Source: Hyphomicrobiaceae bacterium
GTDB taxonomy: Bacteria > Pseudomonadota > Alphaproteobacteria > Rhizobiales > Hyphomicrobiaceae
Assembly: GCA_025351355.1 (NCBI GenBank)
Contig: JANXWC010000059.1
Location: forward strand, 62,001 to 126,000
DNA length: 64,000 nucleotides
Reading direction: 5' to 3'
The notes under the pieces were generated by a model that saw only the letters and a program-made list of their open reading frames with translations, was not told the origin of the DNA and made no database searches. Shown here in pieces: positions 26,377 through 35,410 of the stretch. Numbering within the stretch: position 1 is the stretch's first letter; each line of letters opens with the position of its first letter. The position numbers were made by a program, and so were the translations under genes.

Positions 26377-27063
26377 ATGGGTGCGAAGTTTGAGATCGGC
26401 CGCATTGCGGGGCTGCCGGTGTTCATCGATGTATCGTTCATCGTTTTGATCGTGCTGTGGGGCGAGGGCTACTTCACCAGCGGCAGCACCGTGCAGATGT
26501 CGATCGGTTTTCTGCTGGTGGTTGGTCTGGCGCTATCCATCCTCGTGCATGAACTGGCGCACGCGGTAACAGGCTATCATCTCGGCGTGCCGCCTAGCCA
26601 CATAGAGCTGAACGGGTTCGGCGGCCTTTGCTATTGGGCCGGCCCGATGCGTCCGGAGGCGTGGCGCCGCATCGCGATCTCACTGGTCGGGCCGCTGTCC
26701 AATTTCGTGCTGTACTTCTTGTTTCTCCAGCTGTCGCAATTGCCTGTGGTGATGGGCAATCGCTTTGTGTTCACGGTCACCGGCTATCTGGCCATCGCCA
26801 ATTGGTACATGGGACTGTTCAATCTGTTTCCGGCGTTTCCGCTCGATGGTGGCAAGGCGCTGGAGGCGCTGCTGGGCACGGTGTTGTCGGCGATGACGGC
26901 GCGGTTGATCGTCGGCGTCCTGGGCTTGTGCGCGGCGGCCTATTTCGTCTATCTCGGCATCAACGGCAATACGTGGTTGCTGGTCATCGCCGTGATGTTG
27001 GGATTGGCCAACTATGATGCGGTGCAAGGGGCGAAGCGTCCGCCCTGGCAACGCTGGAATTGA
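26377..27063 (+). CDS. Site-2 protease family (M50) membrane metalloprotease
   Basis: 228 residues. The zinc motif HELAH (His58, Glu59, His62) sits in a membrane helix, and the second metal motif LDGGKALEAL (Asp156) is in another helix after NLFPAFP. About five to six helices are present, and there is no PDZ or CBS domain, so this is a minimal M50 protein of the SpoIVFB-like type. Possible roles are intramembrane cleavage of an anti-sigma factor or signal-peptide remnants. The gene 18 bp downstream is on the same strand. Confidence 0.9.
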   Translation: MGAKFEIGRIAGLPVFIDVSFIVLIVLWGEGYFTSGSTVQMSIGFLLVVGLALSILVHELAHAVTGYHLGVPPSHIELNGFGGLCYWAGPMRPEAWRRIAISLVGPLSNFVLYFLFLQLSQLPVVMGNRFVFTVTGYLAIANWYMGLFNLFPAFPLDGGKALEALLGTVLSAMTARLIVGVLGLCAAAYFVYLGINGNTWLLVIAVMLGLANYDAVQGAKRPPWQRWN

Positions 27064-27081
27064 AGCGGGAGCGGGCTGATC

Positions 27082-27723
27082 ATGCCGCTGAGAAACCGCG
27101 TTTCGCCCGAGGGTTTCATAGAGGCCGTAGTCGAGCGCGGGACGATGTACGGCAATCGCGGAGGATGTTTCCACCGGGCCGACCAGTCATTGCTGCCGCG
27201 GCAGTTTGCGACCAAGCAATGGATCTGTTGCGTGCTGCAGTTCAAGGGCCGGCGGCGGCGTCTGATGCAGCCGGGGCGCTTCACCGAGTTGTTTTTTCTC
27301 GACGAGGCGACGGCGTGGGCTGCCGGGCATCGGCCGTGCTTCGAGTGCCGTCGCGATGACGCAGTACGCTTTGCGGAGACTTGGAACCGCATCGATGGTG
27401 CGACAGGGCGTGCGGCGGCGCCGGCCATGGATGCGCAATTGCATGGCGAGCGGATCGACGGCCAAGGTCGCAAGGTGAGTTTCCGCGCACCGCTCCGTGA
27501 TGTGCCGGATGGGGCGCTGGTGCGAATGCGAGGCGTGCCGGGGTTGGTCATGGATGGACGCTGGTTGTCTTGGTCGTTTGGCGGTTACGGTGCCGCCCGC
27601 GAGGTGCCGGCCGGCGAAAACGTCGACGTGTTGACGCCGCGACGCATGATCGCGCTGATGCGCGCTGGGTTGCGACCGGCGGTGCACGCGTCGGCGAAGT
27701 CACTCGGGAGCGTGATCGAATGA
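27082..27723 (+). CDS. Conserved protein with Ada-like Cys motif
   Basis: 213 residues, no exact family recognised. The segment FFLDEATAWAAGHRPCFECR (Cys86, Cys89) resembles the zinc-binding half of Ada (AAGFRPCKRC), and upstream Cys29, Cys49 and Cys50 could supply the other ligands. No methyltransferase or AraC domain follows. The C-terminal half (RMRGVPGLVMDGRWLSWSFGG) is unassigned. Its stop overlaps the ATG of the following VOC gene (ATGA), so the two are coupled. A metal-binding or alkyl-sensing role is only a suggestion. Confidence 0.7.
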   Translation: MPLRNRVSPEGFIEAVVERGTMYGNRGGCFHRADQSLLPRQFATKQWICCVLQFKGRRRRLMQPGRFTELFFLDEATAWAAGHRPCFECRRDDAVRFAETWNRIDGATGRAAAPAMDAQLHGERIDGQGRKVSFRAPLRDVPDGALVRMRGVPGLVMDGRWLSWSFGGYGAAREVPAGENVDVLTPRRMIALMRAGLRPAVHASAKSLGSVIE

Positions 27724-28106
27724 GGCTTGGCTATATCATCGTCTACGTGGCTGACGTGCCGGCGACCGTGGCGTTCTGGGAGCGCGCGTTCGGGCTCGCA
27801 TGCCGGTTCCGGCATGAAGATAAATACGCCGAGATGGAGACGGGCGCGACGGCGCTGGCATTTGCCGACGAGGTATTCGTGCAATCGTCCGGGGTGACGT
27901 TTGCTGCGAACCGCCAGGGAAGTTCGGCAGCCGGCATGGAGATCGGCCTCGTCAGCGGAGACGTGGCGGGCCAGTTCAAGATGGCCGTTGAGGCGGGATG
28001 CGTAGCGGTGGTCGCGCCGATGCAGAAGCCGTGGGGACAGACGGTTTCCTATGTGCGCGATTGCAACGGCGTGCTGGTCGAGATCTGCAGCCCGGTCGCG
28101 GCTTGA
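27720..28106 (+). CDS. VOC superfamily protein (glyoxalase-like)
   Basis: 128 residues from ATG 27720, overlapping the previous gene by four bases. It starts LGYIIVYVADVPATVAFWERAFG, the typical first strand and helix of a vicinal oxygen chelate module, and ends with QTVSYVRDCNGVLVEICSP, which carries the conserved metal-ligand Glu. A Tyr replaces the usual first His. It is probably a glyoxalase or bleomycin-resistance-like protein of unknown substrate. Confidence 0.85.
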   Translation: MRLGYIIVYVADVPATVAFWERAFGLACRFRHEDKYAEMETGATALAFADEVFVQSSGVTFAANRQGSSAAGMEIGLVSGDVAGQFKMAVEAGCVAVVAPMQKPWGQTVSYVRDCNGVLVEICSPVAA

Positions 28107-28145
28107 GTAACCGGGCTGCAAGAAATCCAGTCGAGATAGTTCCGG

Positions 28146-28661
28146 CTATTTCGATTTTTTGGCCGCTTCGATGGTGTCACCGATCAGTTCGTAGGCGGCG
28201 TTGACGCGGCGGGTCATGGCATTGAGATAGCTGAGCACTTCAGCGGGCAAGTCGCTGTCGGTGAAGCGATCGGGATGATAGGCGCGGGCCTTGGCGATGT
28301 AGGCTTTGCGCAGTTCTTCGGCATCGATGCCGGGGGCAACGCCAAGTAGTTTATGCGGGTCGGATTTTTCGAGTTCCGCCTGGCGCGCGGCAAGGGCGTC
28401 GATCTTGGCCTGATCGTCCTTCTTCTTGGCGTCTTCGGGACGGATCTGGCGTACGGAGGCCTTGGCGATGACGATCGGCCCGTCGCGGCGGCAATCGAAA
28501 TCGAAGTAGGCTTCGGCCGCAACGTTGAAGAATTCGCGCAGTGACTTGTCGCGCGAGAGCATCAGCGTGCCTTTCAGACGCGCGCCGTCGTTGAGTTCAA
28601 GTTCGATGACGACGGGATCGCTGTTCTGACGACGCCATACGGCCATATCGGCTGCGGCCAT
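28146..28661 (-). CDS. J-domain protein
   Basis: 171 residues. The C-terminal third is a J domain (DPHKLLGVAPGIDAEELRKAY, then the HPD motif in YHPDRF), which should stimulate a DnaK-type ATPase. The N-terminal half (ELELNDGARLKGTLMLSRDKSL, then FFNVAAEAYFDFDC) is an unassigned beta-rich domain. Architecture with the J domain at the C-terminus is different from DnaJ and suggests a substrate-specific co-chaperone. It converges on the VOC gene. Confidence 0.88.
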   Translation of the reverse strand: MAAADMAVWRRQNSDPVVIELELNDGARLKGTLMLSRDKSLREFFNVAAEAYFDFDCRRDGPIVIAKASVRQIRPEDAKKKDDQAKIDALAARQAELEKSDPHKLLGVAPGIDAEELRKAYIAKARAYHPDRFTDSDLPAEVLSYLNAMTRRVNAAYELIGDTIEAAKKSK

Positions 28662-28783
28662 GGGATTGTGCTCTCTGGTTGAATGCTATTCGTATGTCAC
28701 GCTAGCGATGGGCGGTTAAGCTGCGTTTAAGCAAACGGCACGGGACGAATTTGGGCGGCAGCGATTGCGATCGAGGTTAACGA

Positions 28784-29311
28784 ATGGCTGATTTCATGAC
28801 GCGAGCGGCGCGCCCCACAGATGCCGAAGCAGTGGCGCGGATCTACCGCCCTGCCGTGCTGACGGGGACGGCGAGTTTCGAGCTCGAGCCGCCAGATGTC
28901 GCCGAGATGGGTCGGCGGATGGGTGGCGTCGTGGCTGCCGGCTATCCCTATCTCGTCGCCGAGAGCGGCGGCGTGGTGATCGGCTTTGGCTACGTCAATG
29001 CCTACCGGTCGCGGCCTGCTTATCGGTGGAGCGTGGAGGATTCGATCTATCTGGCACCGGAGGCGCAGGGGATGGGTGTCGGGCGCGCGCTGTTGGAACG
29101 ACTGATCGAGGCGGCGACGCTGCAGGGCTACCGGCAGATGGTCGCGGTCATTGGAGATAGTGCGCAGTTGCCGTCGATCCGGCTGCATCGCGGTTGCGGA
29201 TTTCACTTTGCCGGCACCTTACATGCGATCGGGTTCAAGGGCGGGCGATGGCTGGACGGCGTGCTGATGCAACGGCCGCTTGGCGATGGCGACCGGACGC
29301 CGCCGACTTGA
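28784..29311 (+). CDS. GNAT N-acetyltransferase, phosphinothricin-acetyltransferase-like
   Basis: 175 residues with GAGG upstream of the ATG. The N-terminal RAARPTDAEAVARIYRPAVLTGTASFE and the acetyl-CoA loop APEAQGMGVGRALLERLI are typical of the Bar/Pat/YncA branch of GNAT enzymes, as is RLHRGCGFHFAGTLHAIGFK. These acetylate amino groups of phosphinothricin, methionine sulfoximine or related amino acids. It ends 31 bp before thiL and may be co-transcribed. Confidence 0.88.
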   Translation: MADFMTRAARPTDAEAVARIYRPAVLTGTASFELEPPDVAEMGRRMGGVVAAGYPYLVAESGGVVIGFGYVNAYRSRPAYRWSVEDSIYLAPEAQGMGVGRALLERLIEAATLQGYRQMVAVIGDSAQLPSIRLHRGCGFHFAGTLHAIGFKGGRWLDGVLMQRPLGDGDRTPPT

Positions 29312-29342
29312 CAGTTGGCGTCGCGCGCAGGACGTGTGCTGG

Positions 29343-30356
29343 ATGGATGATACTGTTCTCACTTCCGAAGCCGATCTGATCGCGGTGCTGGCGCCACTGA
29401 CTGCGGGTGCGCCGGGTGCGCTGGGCCTCAGGGACGATTGCGCGCAACTCAGCCCGCGTCCCGGATTCGATCTGGTATTGAAATGCGATCCGGTGCGGGC
29501 GGGGGTGCATTTTTTTGCCGACGATCCGCCGGACGCCGTCGCGTGGAAGGCGCTGGCCGTCAACGTGTCGGATCTCGCCGCGAAGGGGGCTGTGCCGGTC
29601 GGCTACCTGATGGCGCTGTCATTTCCTGAGGCACCGACGCGGGCATGGATGGCGGCGTTCGCGCACGGGCTCGGCGAAGCGCAGTCGGCGTTCGGCTGCC
29701 ATCTGATGGGCGGCGATACGGATCGCGCGCCTGGGCCGCTATCGATCGGCATCACCGTCATCGGCGAGGTGCCCGCGGGACGGATGGTTCAACGCGGCAC
29801 TGCACAGGTGGGCGATGCGCTCTACGTTTCGGGTACGCTCGGAGATGCAGGGCTCGGCCTGCAGTTGCACCGCGAGGCGCGCGAGGGACGGCGCGATCTG
29901 CGCGACCGATGGGGGCTGACGGATTATCAGACCGACTATTTCGCCGCTCGCTATCTGCGACCGCAGCCGCGCCTCGATTTGTCGTTGTTGGTACGGCAGT
30001 TCGCATCTGCAGCAATGGATGTATCGGACGGGCTGGTCAAGGATCTTGAGCGGATGTGCAGCGCGTCGGGCACGGGAGCGGAGATCGACAGTGCGCTGAT
30101 CGAGTGGTCACCGGCGATGGTGATCGTGATGCGGCAGCAGCCGGAGTTGTTTTCACGGATCCTGTCGGCGGGTGACGATTATGAGATCCTCGCGGCGGTG
30201 CCCACGGATCAGATGGCAGCGTTTGAAGCGATGGCGCGTCGCGGGTCGACGCCTGTGCATCGCATCGGCCGTATCGTCGACTGCGCGGGCGTACGCGTGA
30301 TGCGGATCGATGGGACGGAGATCGCATTTGACCGCAAGGGCTGGGAGCATTTTTGA
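29343..30356 (+). CDS. thiL: Thiamine-phosphate kinase
   Basis: 337 residues from ATG 29343. It belongs to the AIR synthase/PurM fold. DDCAQL at the N-terminus, AWKALAVNVSDLAAKGA, MGGDTDRAPGPL, MDVSDGLVKDLERM and the late SAGDDYEILAAV are ThiL signatures for ATP, Mg and thiamine phosphate binding. It phosphorylates thiamine phosphate to the diphosphate coenzyme, which Xsc in this window needs. An open upstream extension overlaps the GNAT gene and is not family-like. Confidence 0.95.
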   Translation: MDDTVLTSEADLIAVLAPLTAGAPGALGLRDDCAQLSPRPGFDLVLKCDPVRAGVHFFADDPPDAVAWKALAVNVSDLAAKGAVPVGYLMALSFPEAPTRAWMAAFAHGLGEAQSAFGCHLMGGDTDRAPGPLSIGITVIGEVPAGRMVQRGTAQVGDALYVSGTLGDAGLGLQLHREAREGRRDLRDRWGLTDYQTDYFAARYLRPQPRLDLSLLVRQFASAAMDVSDGLVKDLERMCSASGTGAEIDSALIEWSPAMVIVMRQQPELFSRILSAGDDYEILAAVPTDQMAAFEAMARRGSTPVHRIGRIVDCAGVRVMRIDGTEIAFDRKGWEHF

Positions 30357-31131
30357 TGATAGATGGCAGGCGAGCCCCGCAAATGTAGTGCCCGTGTCTC
30401 GACTCGGTTGCTACGTTTTCATTTTCCGGGGCGTCGTGCCTATGGCGCAGGGTGCAATAGCAGTTTGCGTATTGCACCATTTGCGCTCGCGGCGGTGCAA
30501 TACGGCTGCGCCTATTGCACCCTACGCGAGGCTAATGGCCGACAGCCACACCGGCTATGACCGTGTGGGTTTGCTCAGTTGCTCACTCAGATTTCCCCTC
30601 ATCAAATGAGGGACGGGGAGTGGTGCCGTTCGTGATCGGAAGGAGGGGTTCTTAGCACCACTTCTTCCCCGCTTGCCGCCGGGGGATCGCTCGACCGCCA
30701 TGCTCGATCAGACATGTGCGCGGTTGTCGTTTCGCAGACAACTCTTTCAGACGAGCCAACGGGTCAGCGTTATATAACCCGCATTGGACCGGCATTTATC
30801 CGCAGCTTGCATCGAGGCATCGCATTGCTGCTACGGCTCCGATGTCCACGTTCGTTGGAGCGAAAATGGACCGGCTACGGCTCGGCTCCCGGCCGGGGGT
30901 GTCGTGCGCACAACAGCCGCCCCTCGTGGGCCAAGGGATGCGCGAACGATGGCAGAAAATAGTACGCCGCGCGACTGGGTACCTACCTAGTTGACGGCGC
31001 GCCGCGTTACCCCGTGGCCATTGCCGGTCGGGACATTTCGGATGCAGCAGGCTTTGTTGGACTTCGGTGCGGCAAGCCGGTATTTTGGGCAACCGTATAC
31101 GTTCCAATGTCGCATCCTGGAGGAGAAGTTC
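30357..31131. other. 775-bp gene-poor region with palindromic repeats
   Basis: Two palindromes lie at 30451-30478 and 30494-30521, and a CCCCTCAT/ATGAGGG hairpin near 30596-30612. The remainder (30650-31100) shows no protein-like frame, RNA gene or mobile-element signature. The ribosome site of the small secreted protein is at its right end. Confidence 0.5.
30451..30521. repeat. Pair of REP-like palindromes
   Basis: GGTGCAATA-10 nt-TATTGCACC at 30451-30478, and again with the same 9-bp arms and a different loop at 30494-30521. They are two tandem hairpins 15 bp apart, arranged like a BIME. They follow thiL. Confidence 0.8.
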
Positions 31132-31341
31132 ATGCGTGTTGCACTGAAGTCCAGTCTGGTCCTTGTCGCGTTGGCTTTTGCCGCGACGGACGCGAGCGCA
31201 TGGTATTGCACCGCGCAAAGCAAGAACGGTGCAACGGGCACCGGTTTCAATTTCTTTCAGATCGAAGCCGAAAAAACGGCGTTGAAGGAATGCCGCATGA
31301 GCTCAAAGGGCCAGAGCTGCCGCATCACCAGTTGCTGGTGA
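31132..31341 (+). CDS. Small secreted protein, four Cys
   Basis: 69 residues with a good AGGAGAAG site before the ATG. The signal peptide ends near ATDASA|WYC, leaving about 45 residues with four Cys (WYCTAQ, LKECRM, QSCRITSCW) that could make two disulfides. The pattern AEKTALKEC resembles DUF4189-type periplasmic modules in miniature. No function is known. Confidence 0.75.
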   Translation: MRVALKSSLVLVALAFAATDASAWYCTAQSKNGATGTGFNFFQIEAEKTALKECRMSSKGQSCRITSCW

Positions 31342-31356
31342 TGGTCGGCTGATTTC

Positions 31357-31400
31357 GCTCGGCGTGCCTTCTCCCTGCAAGCAAGGAGAAGGCGCCGAGC
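31357..31400. terminator. Strong convergent hairpin
   Basis: GCTCGGC-GT-GCCTTCTCC pairs with GGAGAAGGC-GCCGAGC across a 10-nt loop, 16 bp with one bulge. It lies between the small secreted protein (+) and the acyl-CoA ligase (-). It may also belong to the intergenic repeat family seen at 35365-35398. Confidence 0.65.
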
Positions 31401-31402
31401 GG

Positions 31403-33037
31403 TTAGTTCAAATCCGGCAGCTTGTAGTCGGCGAACTTGGTGCGGAGGTCGCGCTTGGAGACCTTGCCGGTGGGACCGATCGGCAGGCTGTCGACGAAAA
31501 TAACGTCGTCGGGCAGTTGCCATTTGGCGAGTTTGCTATCGAGCAGCTTGTCGATTTCTTCTTTCGTCGGATTGGCCCCCGGAGCCTTGACCGCAACGAG
31601 TACGGGCCGCTCGGTCCATTTCGGATGCGGCATGCCGATGACCGCGCAGTTGGCGAGGCCGGGATGGGCCATGGCGGCGTTCTCGACGTCGATGGAGGAG
31701 ATCCATTCGCCGCCGGACTTAACCAGATCCTTGGTGCGATCGACGATGGTCAACATGCCGTTGGGAGCGACACGAGCGACGTCGCCGGTGCCGAACCAAC
31801 CTTCTTTGTCGAGGGCGCGAGTGGTCGCGCCTTCGTTCTTGAAGTAACCGGAAACAATGGCGTTGCCGCGGACGAACAGCTCGCCGGTGGCGACGTCGTC
31901 GTGTGGCAGGCGATTGCCCGCTTCATCGACGAGCTTGAGTTCGACGCCATAGACGCGACGGCCTTGCTTGGCCTTGAGTTCGACGCGTTCGTTGAATTCG
32001 AGATCCTCTTCCGCCGGAAGCAGATGACCGACGGTGCCGAGAGGGCTCATTTCGGTCATGCCCCAGCCCTGGATGACGGTGATGCCGTATTCTTTTTCGA
32101 ACACTTCGATCATCGGCTTCGGGGCGGCGGAACCGCCAATCAGCACGTGCTTGAGCCCGACCGGCTTGCGACCGCGTTTCTTCATTTCGGCCAGCAGACC
32201 CATCCACACCGTCGGCACGCCCCAGGAGCCACTGGCGTGTTCCAGTTCCATCAGCTCGAATAGGCTGGGCCCATCTAGTTTCGGGCCCGGGAAGATCAGC
32301 GATGTGCCGGTGATGGCGGCAGAATACGGCAGGCCCCATGCATTGACATGGAACAGCGGCACGACGGGCAGGATCGAGCGGCCGGCGCCAAAGGCGATGT
32401 TGATGCTGGAAACAGAATAGAGCGCGTGGAGGACTGACGAGCGGTGCGAATAAAGCGCGCCCTTGGGATCGCCGGTTGTGCCGGAGGTGTAGCAAAGCGC
32501 CGCTGCGGTTTCCTCGGGGAATTCGGGCCAGACGATCTGGTCAGACGCCGGCGCGAGCAACTCCTCGTAGCACAACAGGCCAGCGACATCGGGCATGTGC
32601 GCTTTGTCGGTCATGGCGACGTAATGCTTGATCGGCTTCCAGTGCACCTTGAGCTTGTCGACGATGGGCTGAAACGACGTATCGTAGAACAGCGCGGTGT
32701 CTTCGGCATGATTGACGATGTAGATGAACTGCTCGGGCGAGAGACGCGGATTTATGGTGTGGCAGACCGCGCCGATCCCGGAAATAGCGTAATAAAGTTC
32801 AAAGTGGCGATAGCCGTTCCAGGCCAGCGTGGCGACGCGGTCACCTGGCTTGATCCCCATGGCGACTAGGGCATTGGCAAGTCTGGCGATGCGCTTGCGG
32901 CTGGCTGCGTAATCGTAGCGGTGAATGCCGCCCTCGACCGTCTGTGAGACCATCGGGATGGTGCCGTAAACCTCGCCGGCAAAGTCGATCAGGCTGGAAA
33001 TCAGCAACGGACGGTTCATCATCATGCCAGCGAGCAT
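31403..33037 (-). CDS. Fatty acyl-CoA synthetase (AMP-binding)
   Basis: 544 residues, start supported by AAGGGAG nine bases upstream. The AMP-binding P-loop YTSGTTGDPKGALYSHRS, the GWGMTEMSPLG adenine motif, FGTGDVARVAPNGML and RTKDLVKSGGEWISSI, with a C-terminal catalytic Lys in GPTGKVSKRDLR, place it in the ANL superfamily, medium/long-chain branch. It activates a fatty acid to acyl-CoA using ATP. It diverges from the FadJ-type gene, so the pair likely supplies and degrades acyl-CoA. A GC hairpin (33064-33083) lies in its mRNA leader. Confidence 0.93.
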   Translation of the reverse strand: MLAGMMMNRPLLISSLIDFAGEVYGTIPMVSQTVEGGIHRYDYAASRKRIARLANALVAMGIKPGDRVATLAWNGYRHFELYYAISGIGAVCHTINPRLSPEQFIYIVNHAEDTALFYDTSFQPIVDKLKVHWKPIKHYVAMTDKAHMPDVAGLLCYEELLAPASDQIVWPEFPEETAAALCYTSGTTGDPKGALYSHRSSVLHALYSVSSINIAFGAGRSILPVVPLFHVNAWGLPYSAAITGTSLIFPGPKLDGPSLFELMELEHASGSWGVPTVWMGLLAEMKKRGRKPVGLKHVLIGGSAAPKPMIEVFEKEYGITVIQGWGMTEMSPLGTVGHLLPAEEDLEFNERVELKAKQGRRVYGVELKLVDEAGNRLPHDDVATGELFVRGNAIVSGYFKNEGATTRALDKEGWFGTGDVARVAPNGMLTIVDRTKDLVKSGGEWISSIDVENAAMAHPGLANCAVIGMPHPKWTERPVLVAVKAPGANPTKEEIDKLLDSKLAKWQLPDDVIFVDSLPIGPTGKVSKRDLRTKFADYKLPDLN

Positions 33038-33063
33038 GCGCAGTTCTCCCTTGATATTTATGT

Positions 33064-33083
33064 CCGGCGGTCAGAGCCGCCGG
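33064..33083 (-). promoter_or_regulatory. GC-rich hairpin in the acyl-CoA ligase leader
   Basis: CCGGCGG, 6-nt loop, CCGCCGG, 27 bases before the ATG in the 198-bp divergent region. It may affect transcription or translation of the ligase. No known fatty-acid regulator site was recognised. Confidence 0.35.
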
Positions 33084-33235
33084 TTGGTGACAATAAACAT
33101 GACTGATGCCATGCCGTATGGGTAAACTGTAGCCTAGAGACAGCACGACGGCCAAGATAGTCGTCTATGTCACAGTTATCGCGCCGTCATAGCGCTCAAC
33201 CGCTGGGTCGGCAATGTTCACCGAGGAGGAATATC

Positions 33236-35356
33236 ATGGCGGCAAATCAAACTAATCCGGTGACCAGTGAACGGCAGGGTGCAATCGCCATCATCCAGAT
33301 CGACAATCCGCCGGTCAACCCGTTGGCGCAGGCGGTGCGTGAGGGTCTGGTGCGGGAATTTGCGGCGGCATCCGCCGATGGCACCGTAAAGGCCATCGTG
33401 CTGACGGGCACGGGCAAGGCGTTCTCGGCAGGGGCCGATATCACGGAATTTGCAACGGGTCGCAACGCGCCGTTCCTGTTTGATGTGATCAATACCATCG
33501 AAGCGTCGCCGAAGCCGGTAGTCGCGGCCATCAATGGACTGGCGCTGGGAGGTGGATTTGAAATCGCGCTCGGTTGTCACTACCGGGTGGCTGGGAGCAG
33601 TGTTCGGCAGTTGGGGTTGCCGGAAGTGAAGATCGGCATCATTCCGGGCGCGGGTGGCACACAACGACTGCCGCGTCTCATCGGCGTTGAGCCGGCGCTG
33701 GATATGATCGTATCCGGCGCGCCGATCGATGCGGCCAAGGCCTTGTCACTTGGTGCGGTCGATCAGGTGGTCGACGGTGATGTGGTGGCTGCGGCAGTGG
33801 CGTTCGCCAACGGATTGATCGAACGCGGCGAAGGCGTGCGGCGCACGTCGGAGCGGCTTATCGACGCCGCGGCGTTGCCGGCTGATTTGTTCGACAAACG
33901 TCGTGCGGCGCTGGCGCGGCATCCGAGCGGCCCGTTGGCGGCGCGCGCCTGTGTGGATGCGGTGCAGGCGGCGACGACGATGAGTTTCGCCGATGGCATG
34001 AAGCGCGAGCGGGAGTTGATCCAGGAATGTCTGCCGTCGCCGTACGCGAAGGCGCTGCAGTACGCGTTTTTCGCAGAACGGCAAGCGGGCAATATTCCAG
34101 GCATCGGCACAAGCGTGAAAACGCGCGACGTGAAGAGCGTCGGCGTGTTGGGCGCGGGTACAATGGGGACGGGCATCACGCTGGCGTTTCTGCAGTCCGG
34201 CATTCCGGTCACGATCGTCGAGATGAAGCAGGAGCCGCTCGATAAGGGCGTGGCGCGCGTTCGCGAGACGATCGAGGGCAACGTCAAGCGCGGGCGCATC
34301 ACGGCCGAGCAAGGCGCAGCAATCGGTAAGAACCTGACGCCGTCGCTGGATATGCAGCGTCTGGCCGGTTGCGATCTGGTGATCGAAGCCGTGTTCGAGA
34401 GCATGGCGATCAAAAAAGAAGTGTTCGGCAAGCTGGATCAGATCTGCAAGCCGGGCGCGATCCTGGCGTCGAATACGTCGACGCTGGATGTGGACGAAAT
34501 CGCGGCGTCGACGAAGCGACCGCAGGATGTGCTGGGGCTGCATTTCTTTTCGCCGGCGAACATCATGCGGCTGTTGGAAATCGTGCGGGGCAAGGCGACG
34601 GTAGACGACGCGCTGGCTACGGCGATGGCGTTGTCGAAGAAAATCAACAAGGTCGGTGTGGTGTCCGGGGTGTGCTTCGGTTTCATCGGCAATCGCATGC
34701 TGGAATGCTACGGCGAAGAAGTGCAGGCGATGTTGCTGGAAGGCGCGACGACGGCCGATGTTGATAAGGCTCTCGAAGCTTGGGGCTGGGCGATGGGGCC
34801 GCTCGCGGTCATGGATCTGGCGGGCATCGACGTGGGCTGGCGCATCCGCAAGGAGCATAAATTCTCCGACGAGCGGATGCGGCTCTATCGCGTGACGGAC
34901 GCGATCGCCGACAAGGGCCGGTTTGGGCAGAAGACTGGCGCCGGCTATTACAAGTACGAGGGTCGCAATCGCATCGAGGATCCGGAGGTGACGGCGATGT
35001 TCCGCACGGAGGCTGCCAAGCAGGGCATCGAGCCACGTAACGGAATTCCCGCCGAAGAACTCGTCGAACGGACATTGTTGCGGCTGGTCAATGAAGGTGC
35101 TGCCATCCTGGATGAAGGCATCGCGATGCGGTCGAGTGACATCGATACAATCTACATCAACGGCTACGGCTTCCAGGCGTGGCGCGGCGGGCCGATGTGG
35201 CAAGCGGATGCGATGGGGTTGGCGAAAGTCGCCGAGCGCATCAAGTTCTACGAGACGAAGTACGGCGAGCGGTGGAAAGTTGCCGGCTTAATAGAGAAAC
35301 TCGCCAAGGACGGCGGAACGTTCGCGGGATTGGACAAGGCGAAGGGTAAGGGGTGA
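33236..35356 (+). CDS. Multifunctional enoyl-CoA hydratase / 3-hydroxyacyl-CoA dehydrogenase (FadJ-type)
   Basis: 706 residues; GAGGAGGA precedes the ATG. Residues 1-190 form a crotonase domain ([49 protein letters not shown] with both catalytic Glu regions). From about residue 300 a Rossmann domain ([13 protein letters not shown]) starts the L-3-hydroxyacyl-CoA dehydrogenase, with [16 protein letters not shown] carrying the catalytic His. It catalyses hydration and oxidation in beta-oxidation. No thiolase is adjacent. The size and domain order match alphaproteobacterial FadJ/peroxisomal-type enzymes. Confidence 0.95.
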   Translation: MAANQTNPVTSERQGAIAIIQIDNPPVNPLAQAVREGLVREFAAASADGTVKAIVLTGTGKAFSAGADITEFATGRNAPFLFDVINTIEASPKPVVAAINGLALGGGFEIALGCHYRVAGSSVRQLGLPEVKIGIIPGAGGTQRLPRLIGVEPALDMIVSGAPIDAAKALSLGAVDQVVDGDVVAAAVAFANGLIERGEGVRRTSERLIDAAALPADLFDKRRAALARHPSGPLAARACVDAVQAATTMSFADGMKRERELIQECLPSPYAKALQYAFFAERQAGNIPGIGTSVKTRDVKSVGVLGAGTMGTGITLAFLQSGIPVTIVEMKQEPLDKGVARVRETIEGNVKRGRITAEQGAAIGKNLTPSLDMQRLAGCDLVIEAVFESMAIKKEVFGKLDQICKPGAILASNTSTLDVDEIAASTKRPQDVLGLHFFSPANIMRLLEIVRGKATVDDALATAMALSKKINKVGVVSGVCFGFIGNRMLECYGEEVQAMLLEGATTADVDKALEAWGWAMGPLAVMDLAGIDVGWRIRKEHKFSDERMRLYRVTDAIADKGRFGQKTGAGYYKYEGRNRIEDPEVTAMFRTEAAKQGIEPRNGIPAEELVERTLLRLVNEGAAILDEGIAMRSSDIDTIYINGYGFQAWRGGPMWQADAMGLAKVAERIKFYETKYGERWKVAGLIEKLAKDGGTFAGLDKAKGKG

Positions 35357-35364
35357 GCTATACC

Positions 35365-35398
35365 TTCCCTCCTCCCTGTGCTTACAGGGAGAAGGGAA
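35365..35398. repeat. Palindromic hairpin between fadJ-type gene and trpF
   Basis: TTCCCTCCTCCCTGT pairs with ACAGGGAGAAGGGAA across a 4-nt loop, one mismatch. No U-tract follows, so an intergenic repeat is more likely than an intrinsic terminator. Confidence 0.5.
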
Positions 35399-35410
35399 AA
35401 ACGGTGTTCG

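Noticed and set aside
30650-31100. Possible decayed gene or mobile-element remnant after thiL
   Set aside because: Short overlapping frames in several phases, none resembling a known protein. No inverted ends or transposase fragments seen.
33746-35203. A 485-codon open frame antisense to the FadJ-type gene
   Set aside because: Its translation is Arg/His/Pro-rich without domains. Such frames arise opposite GC-rich genes with strong third-position bias.
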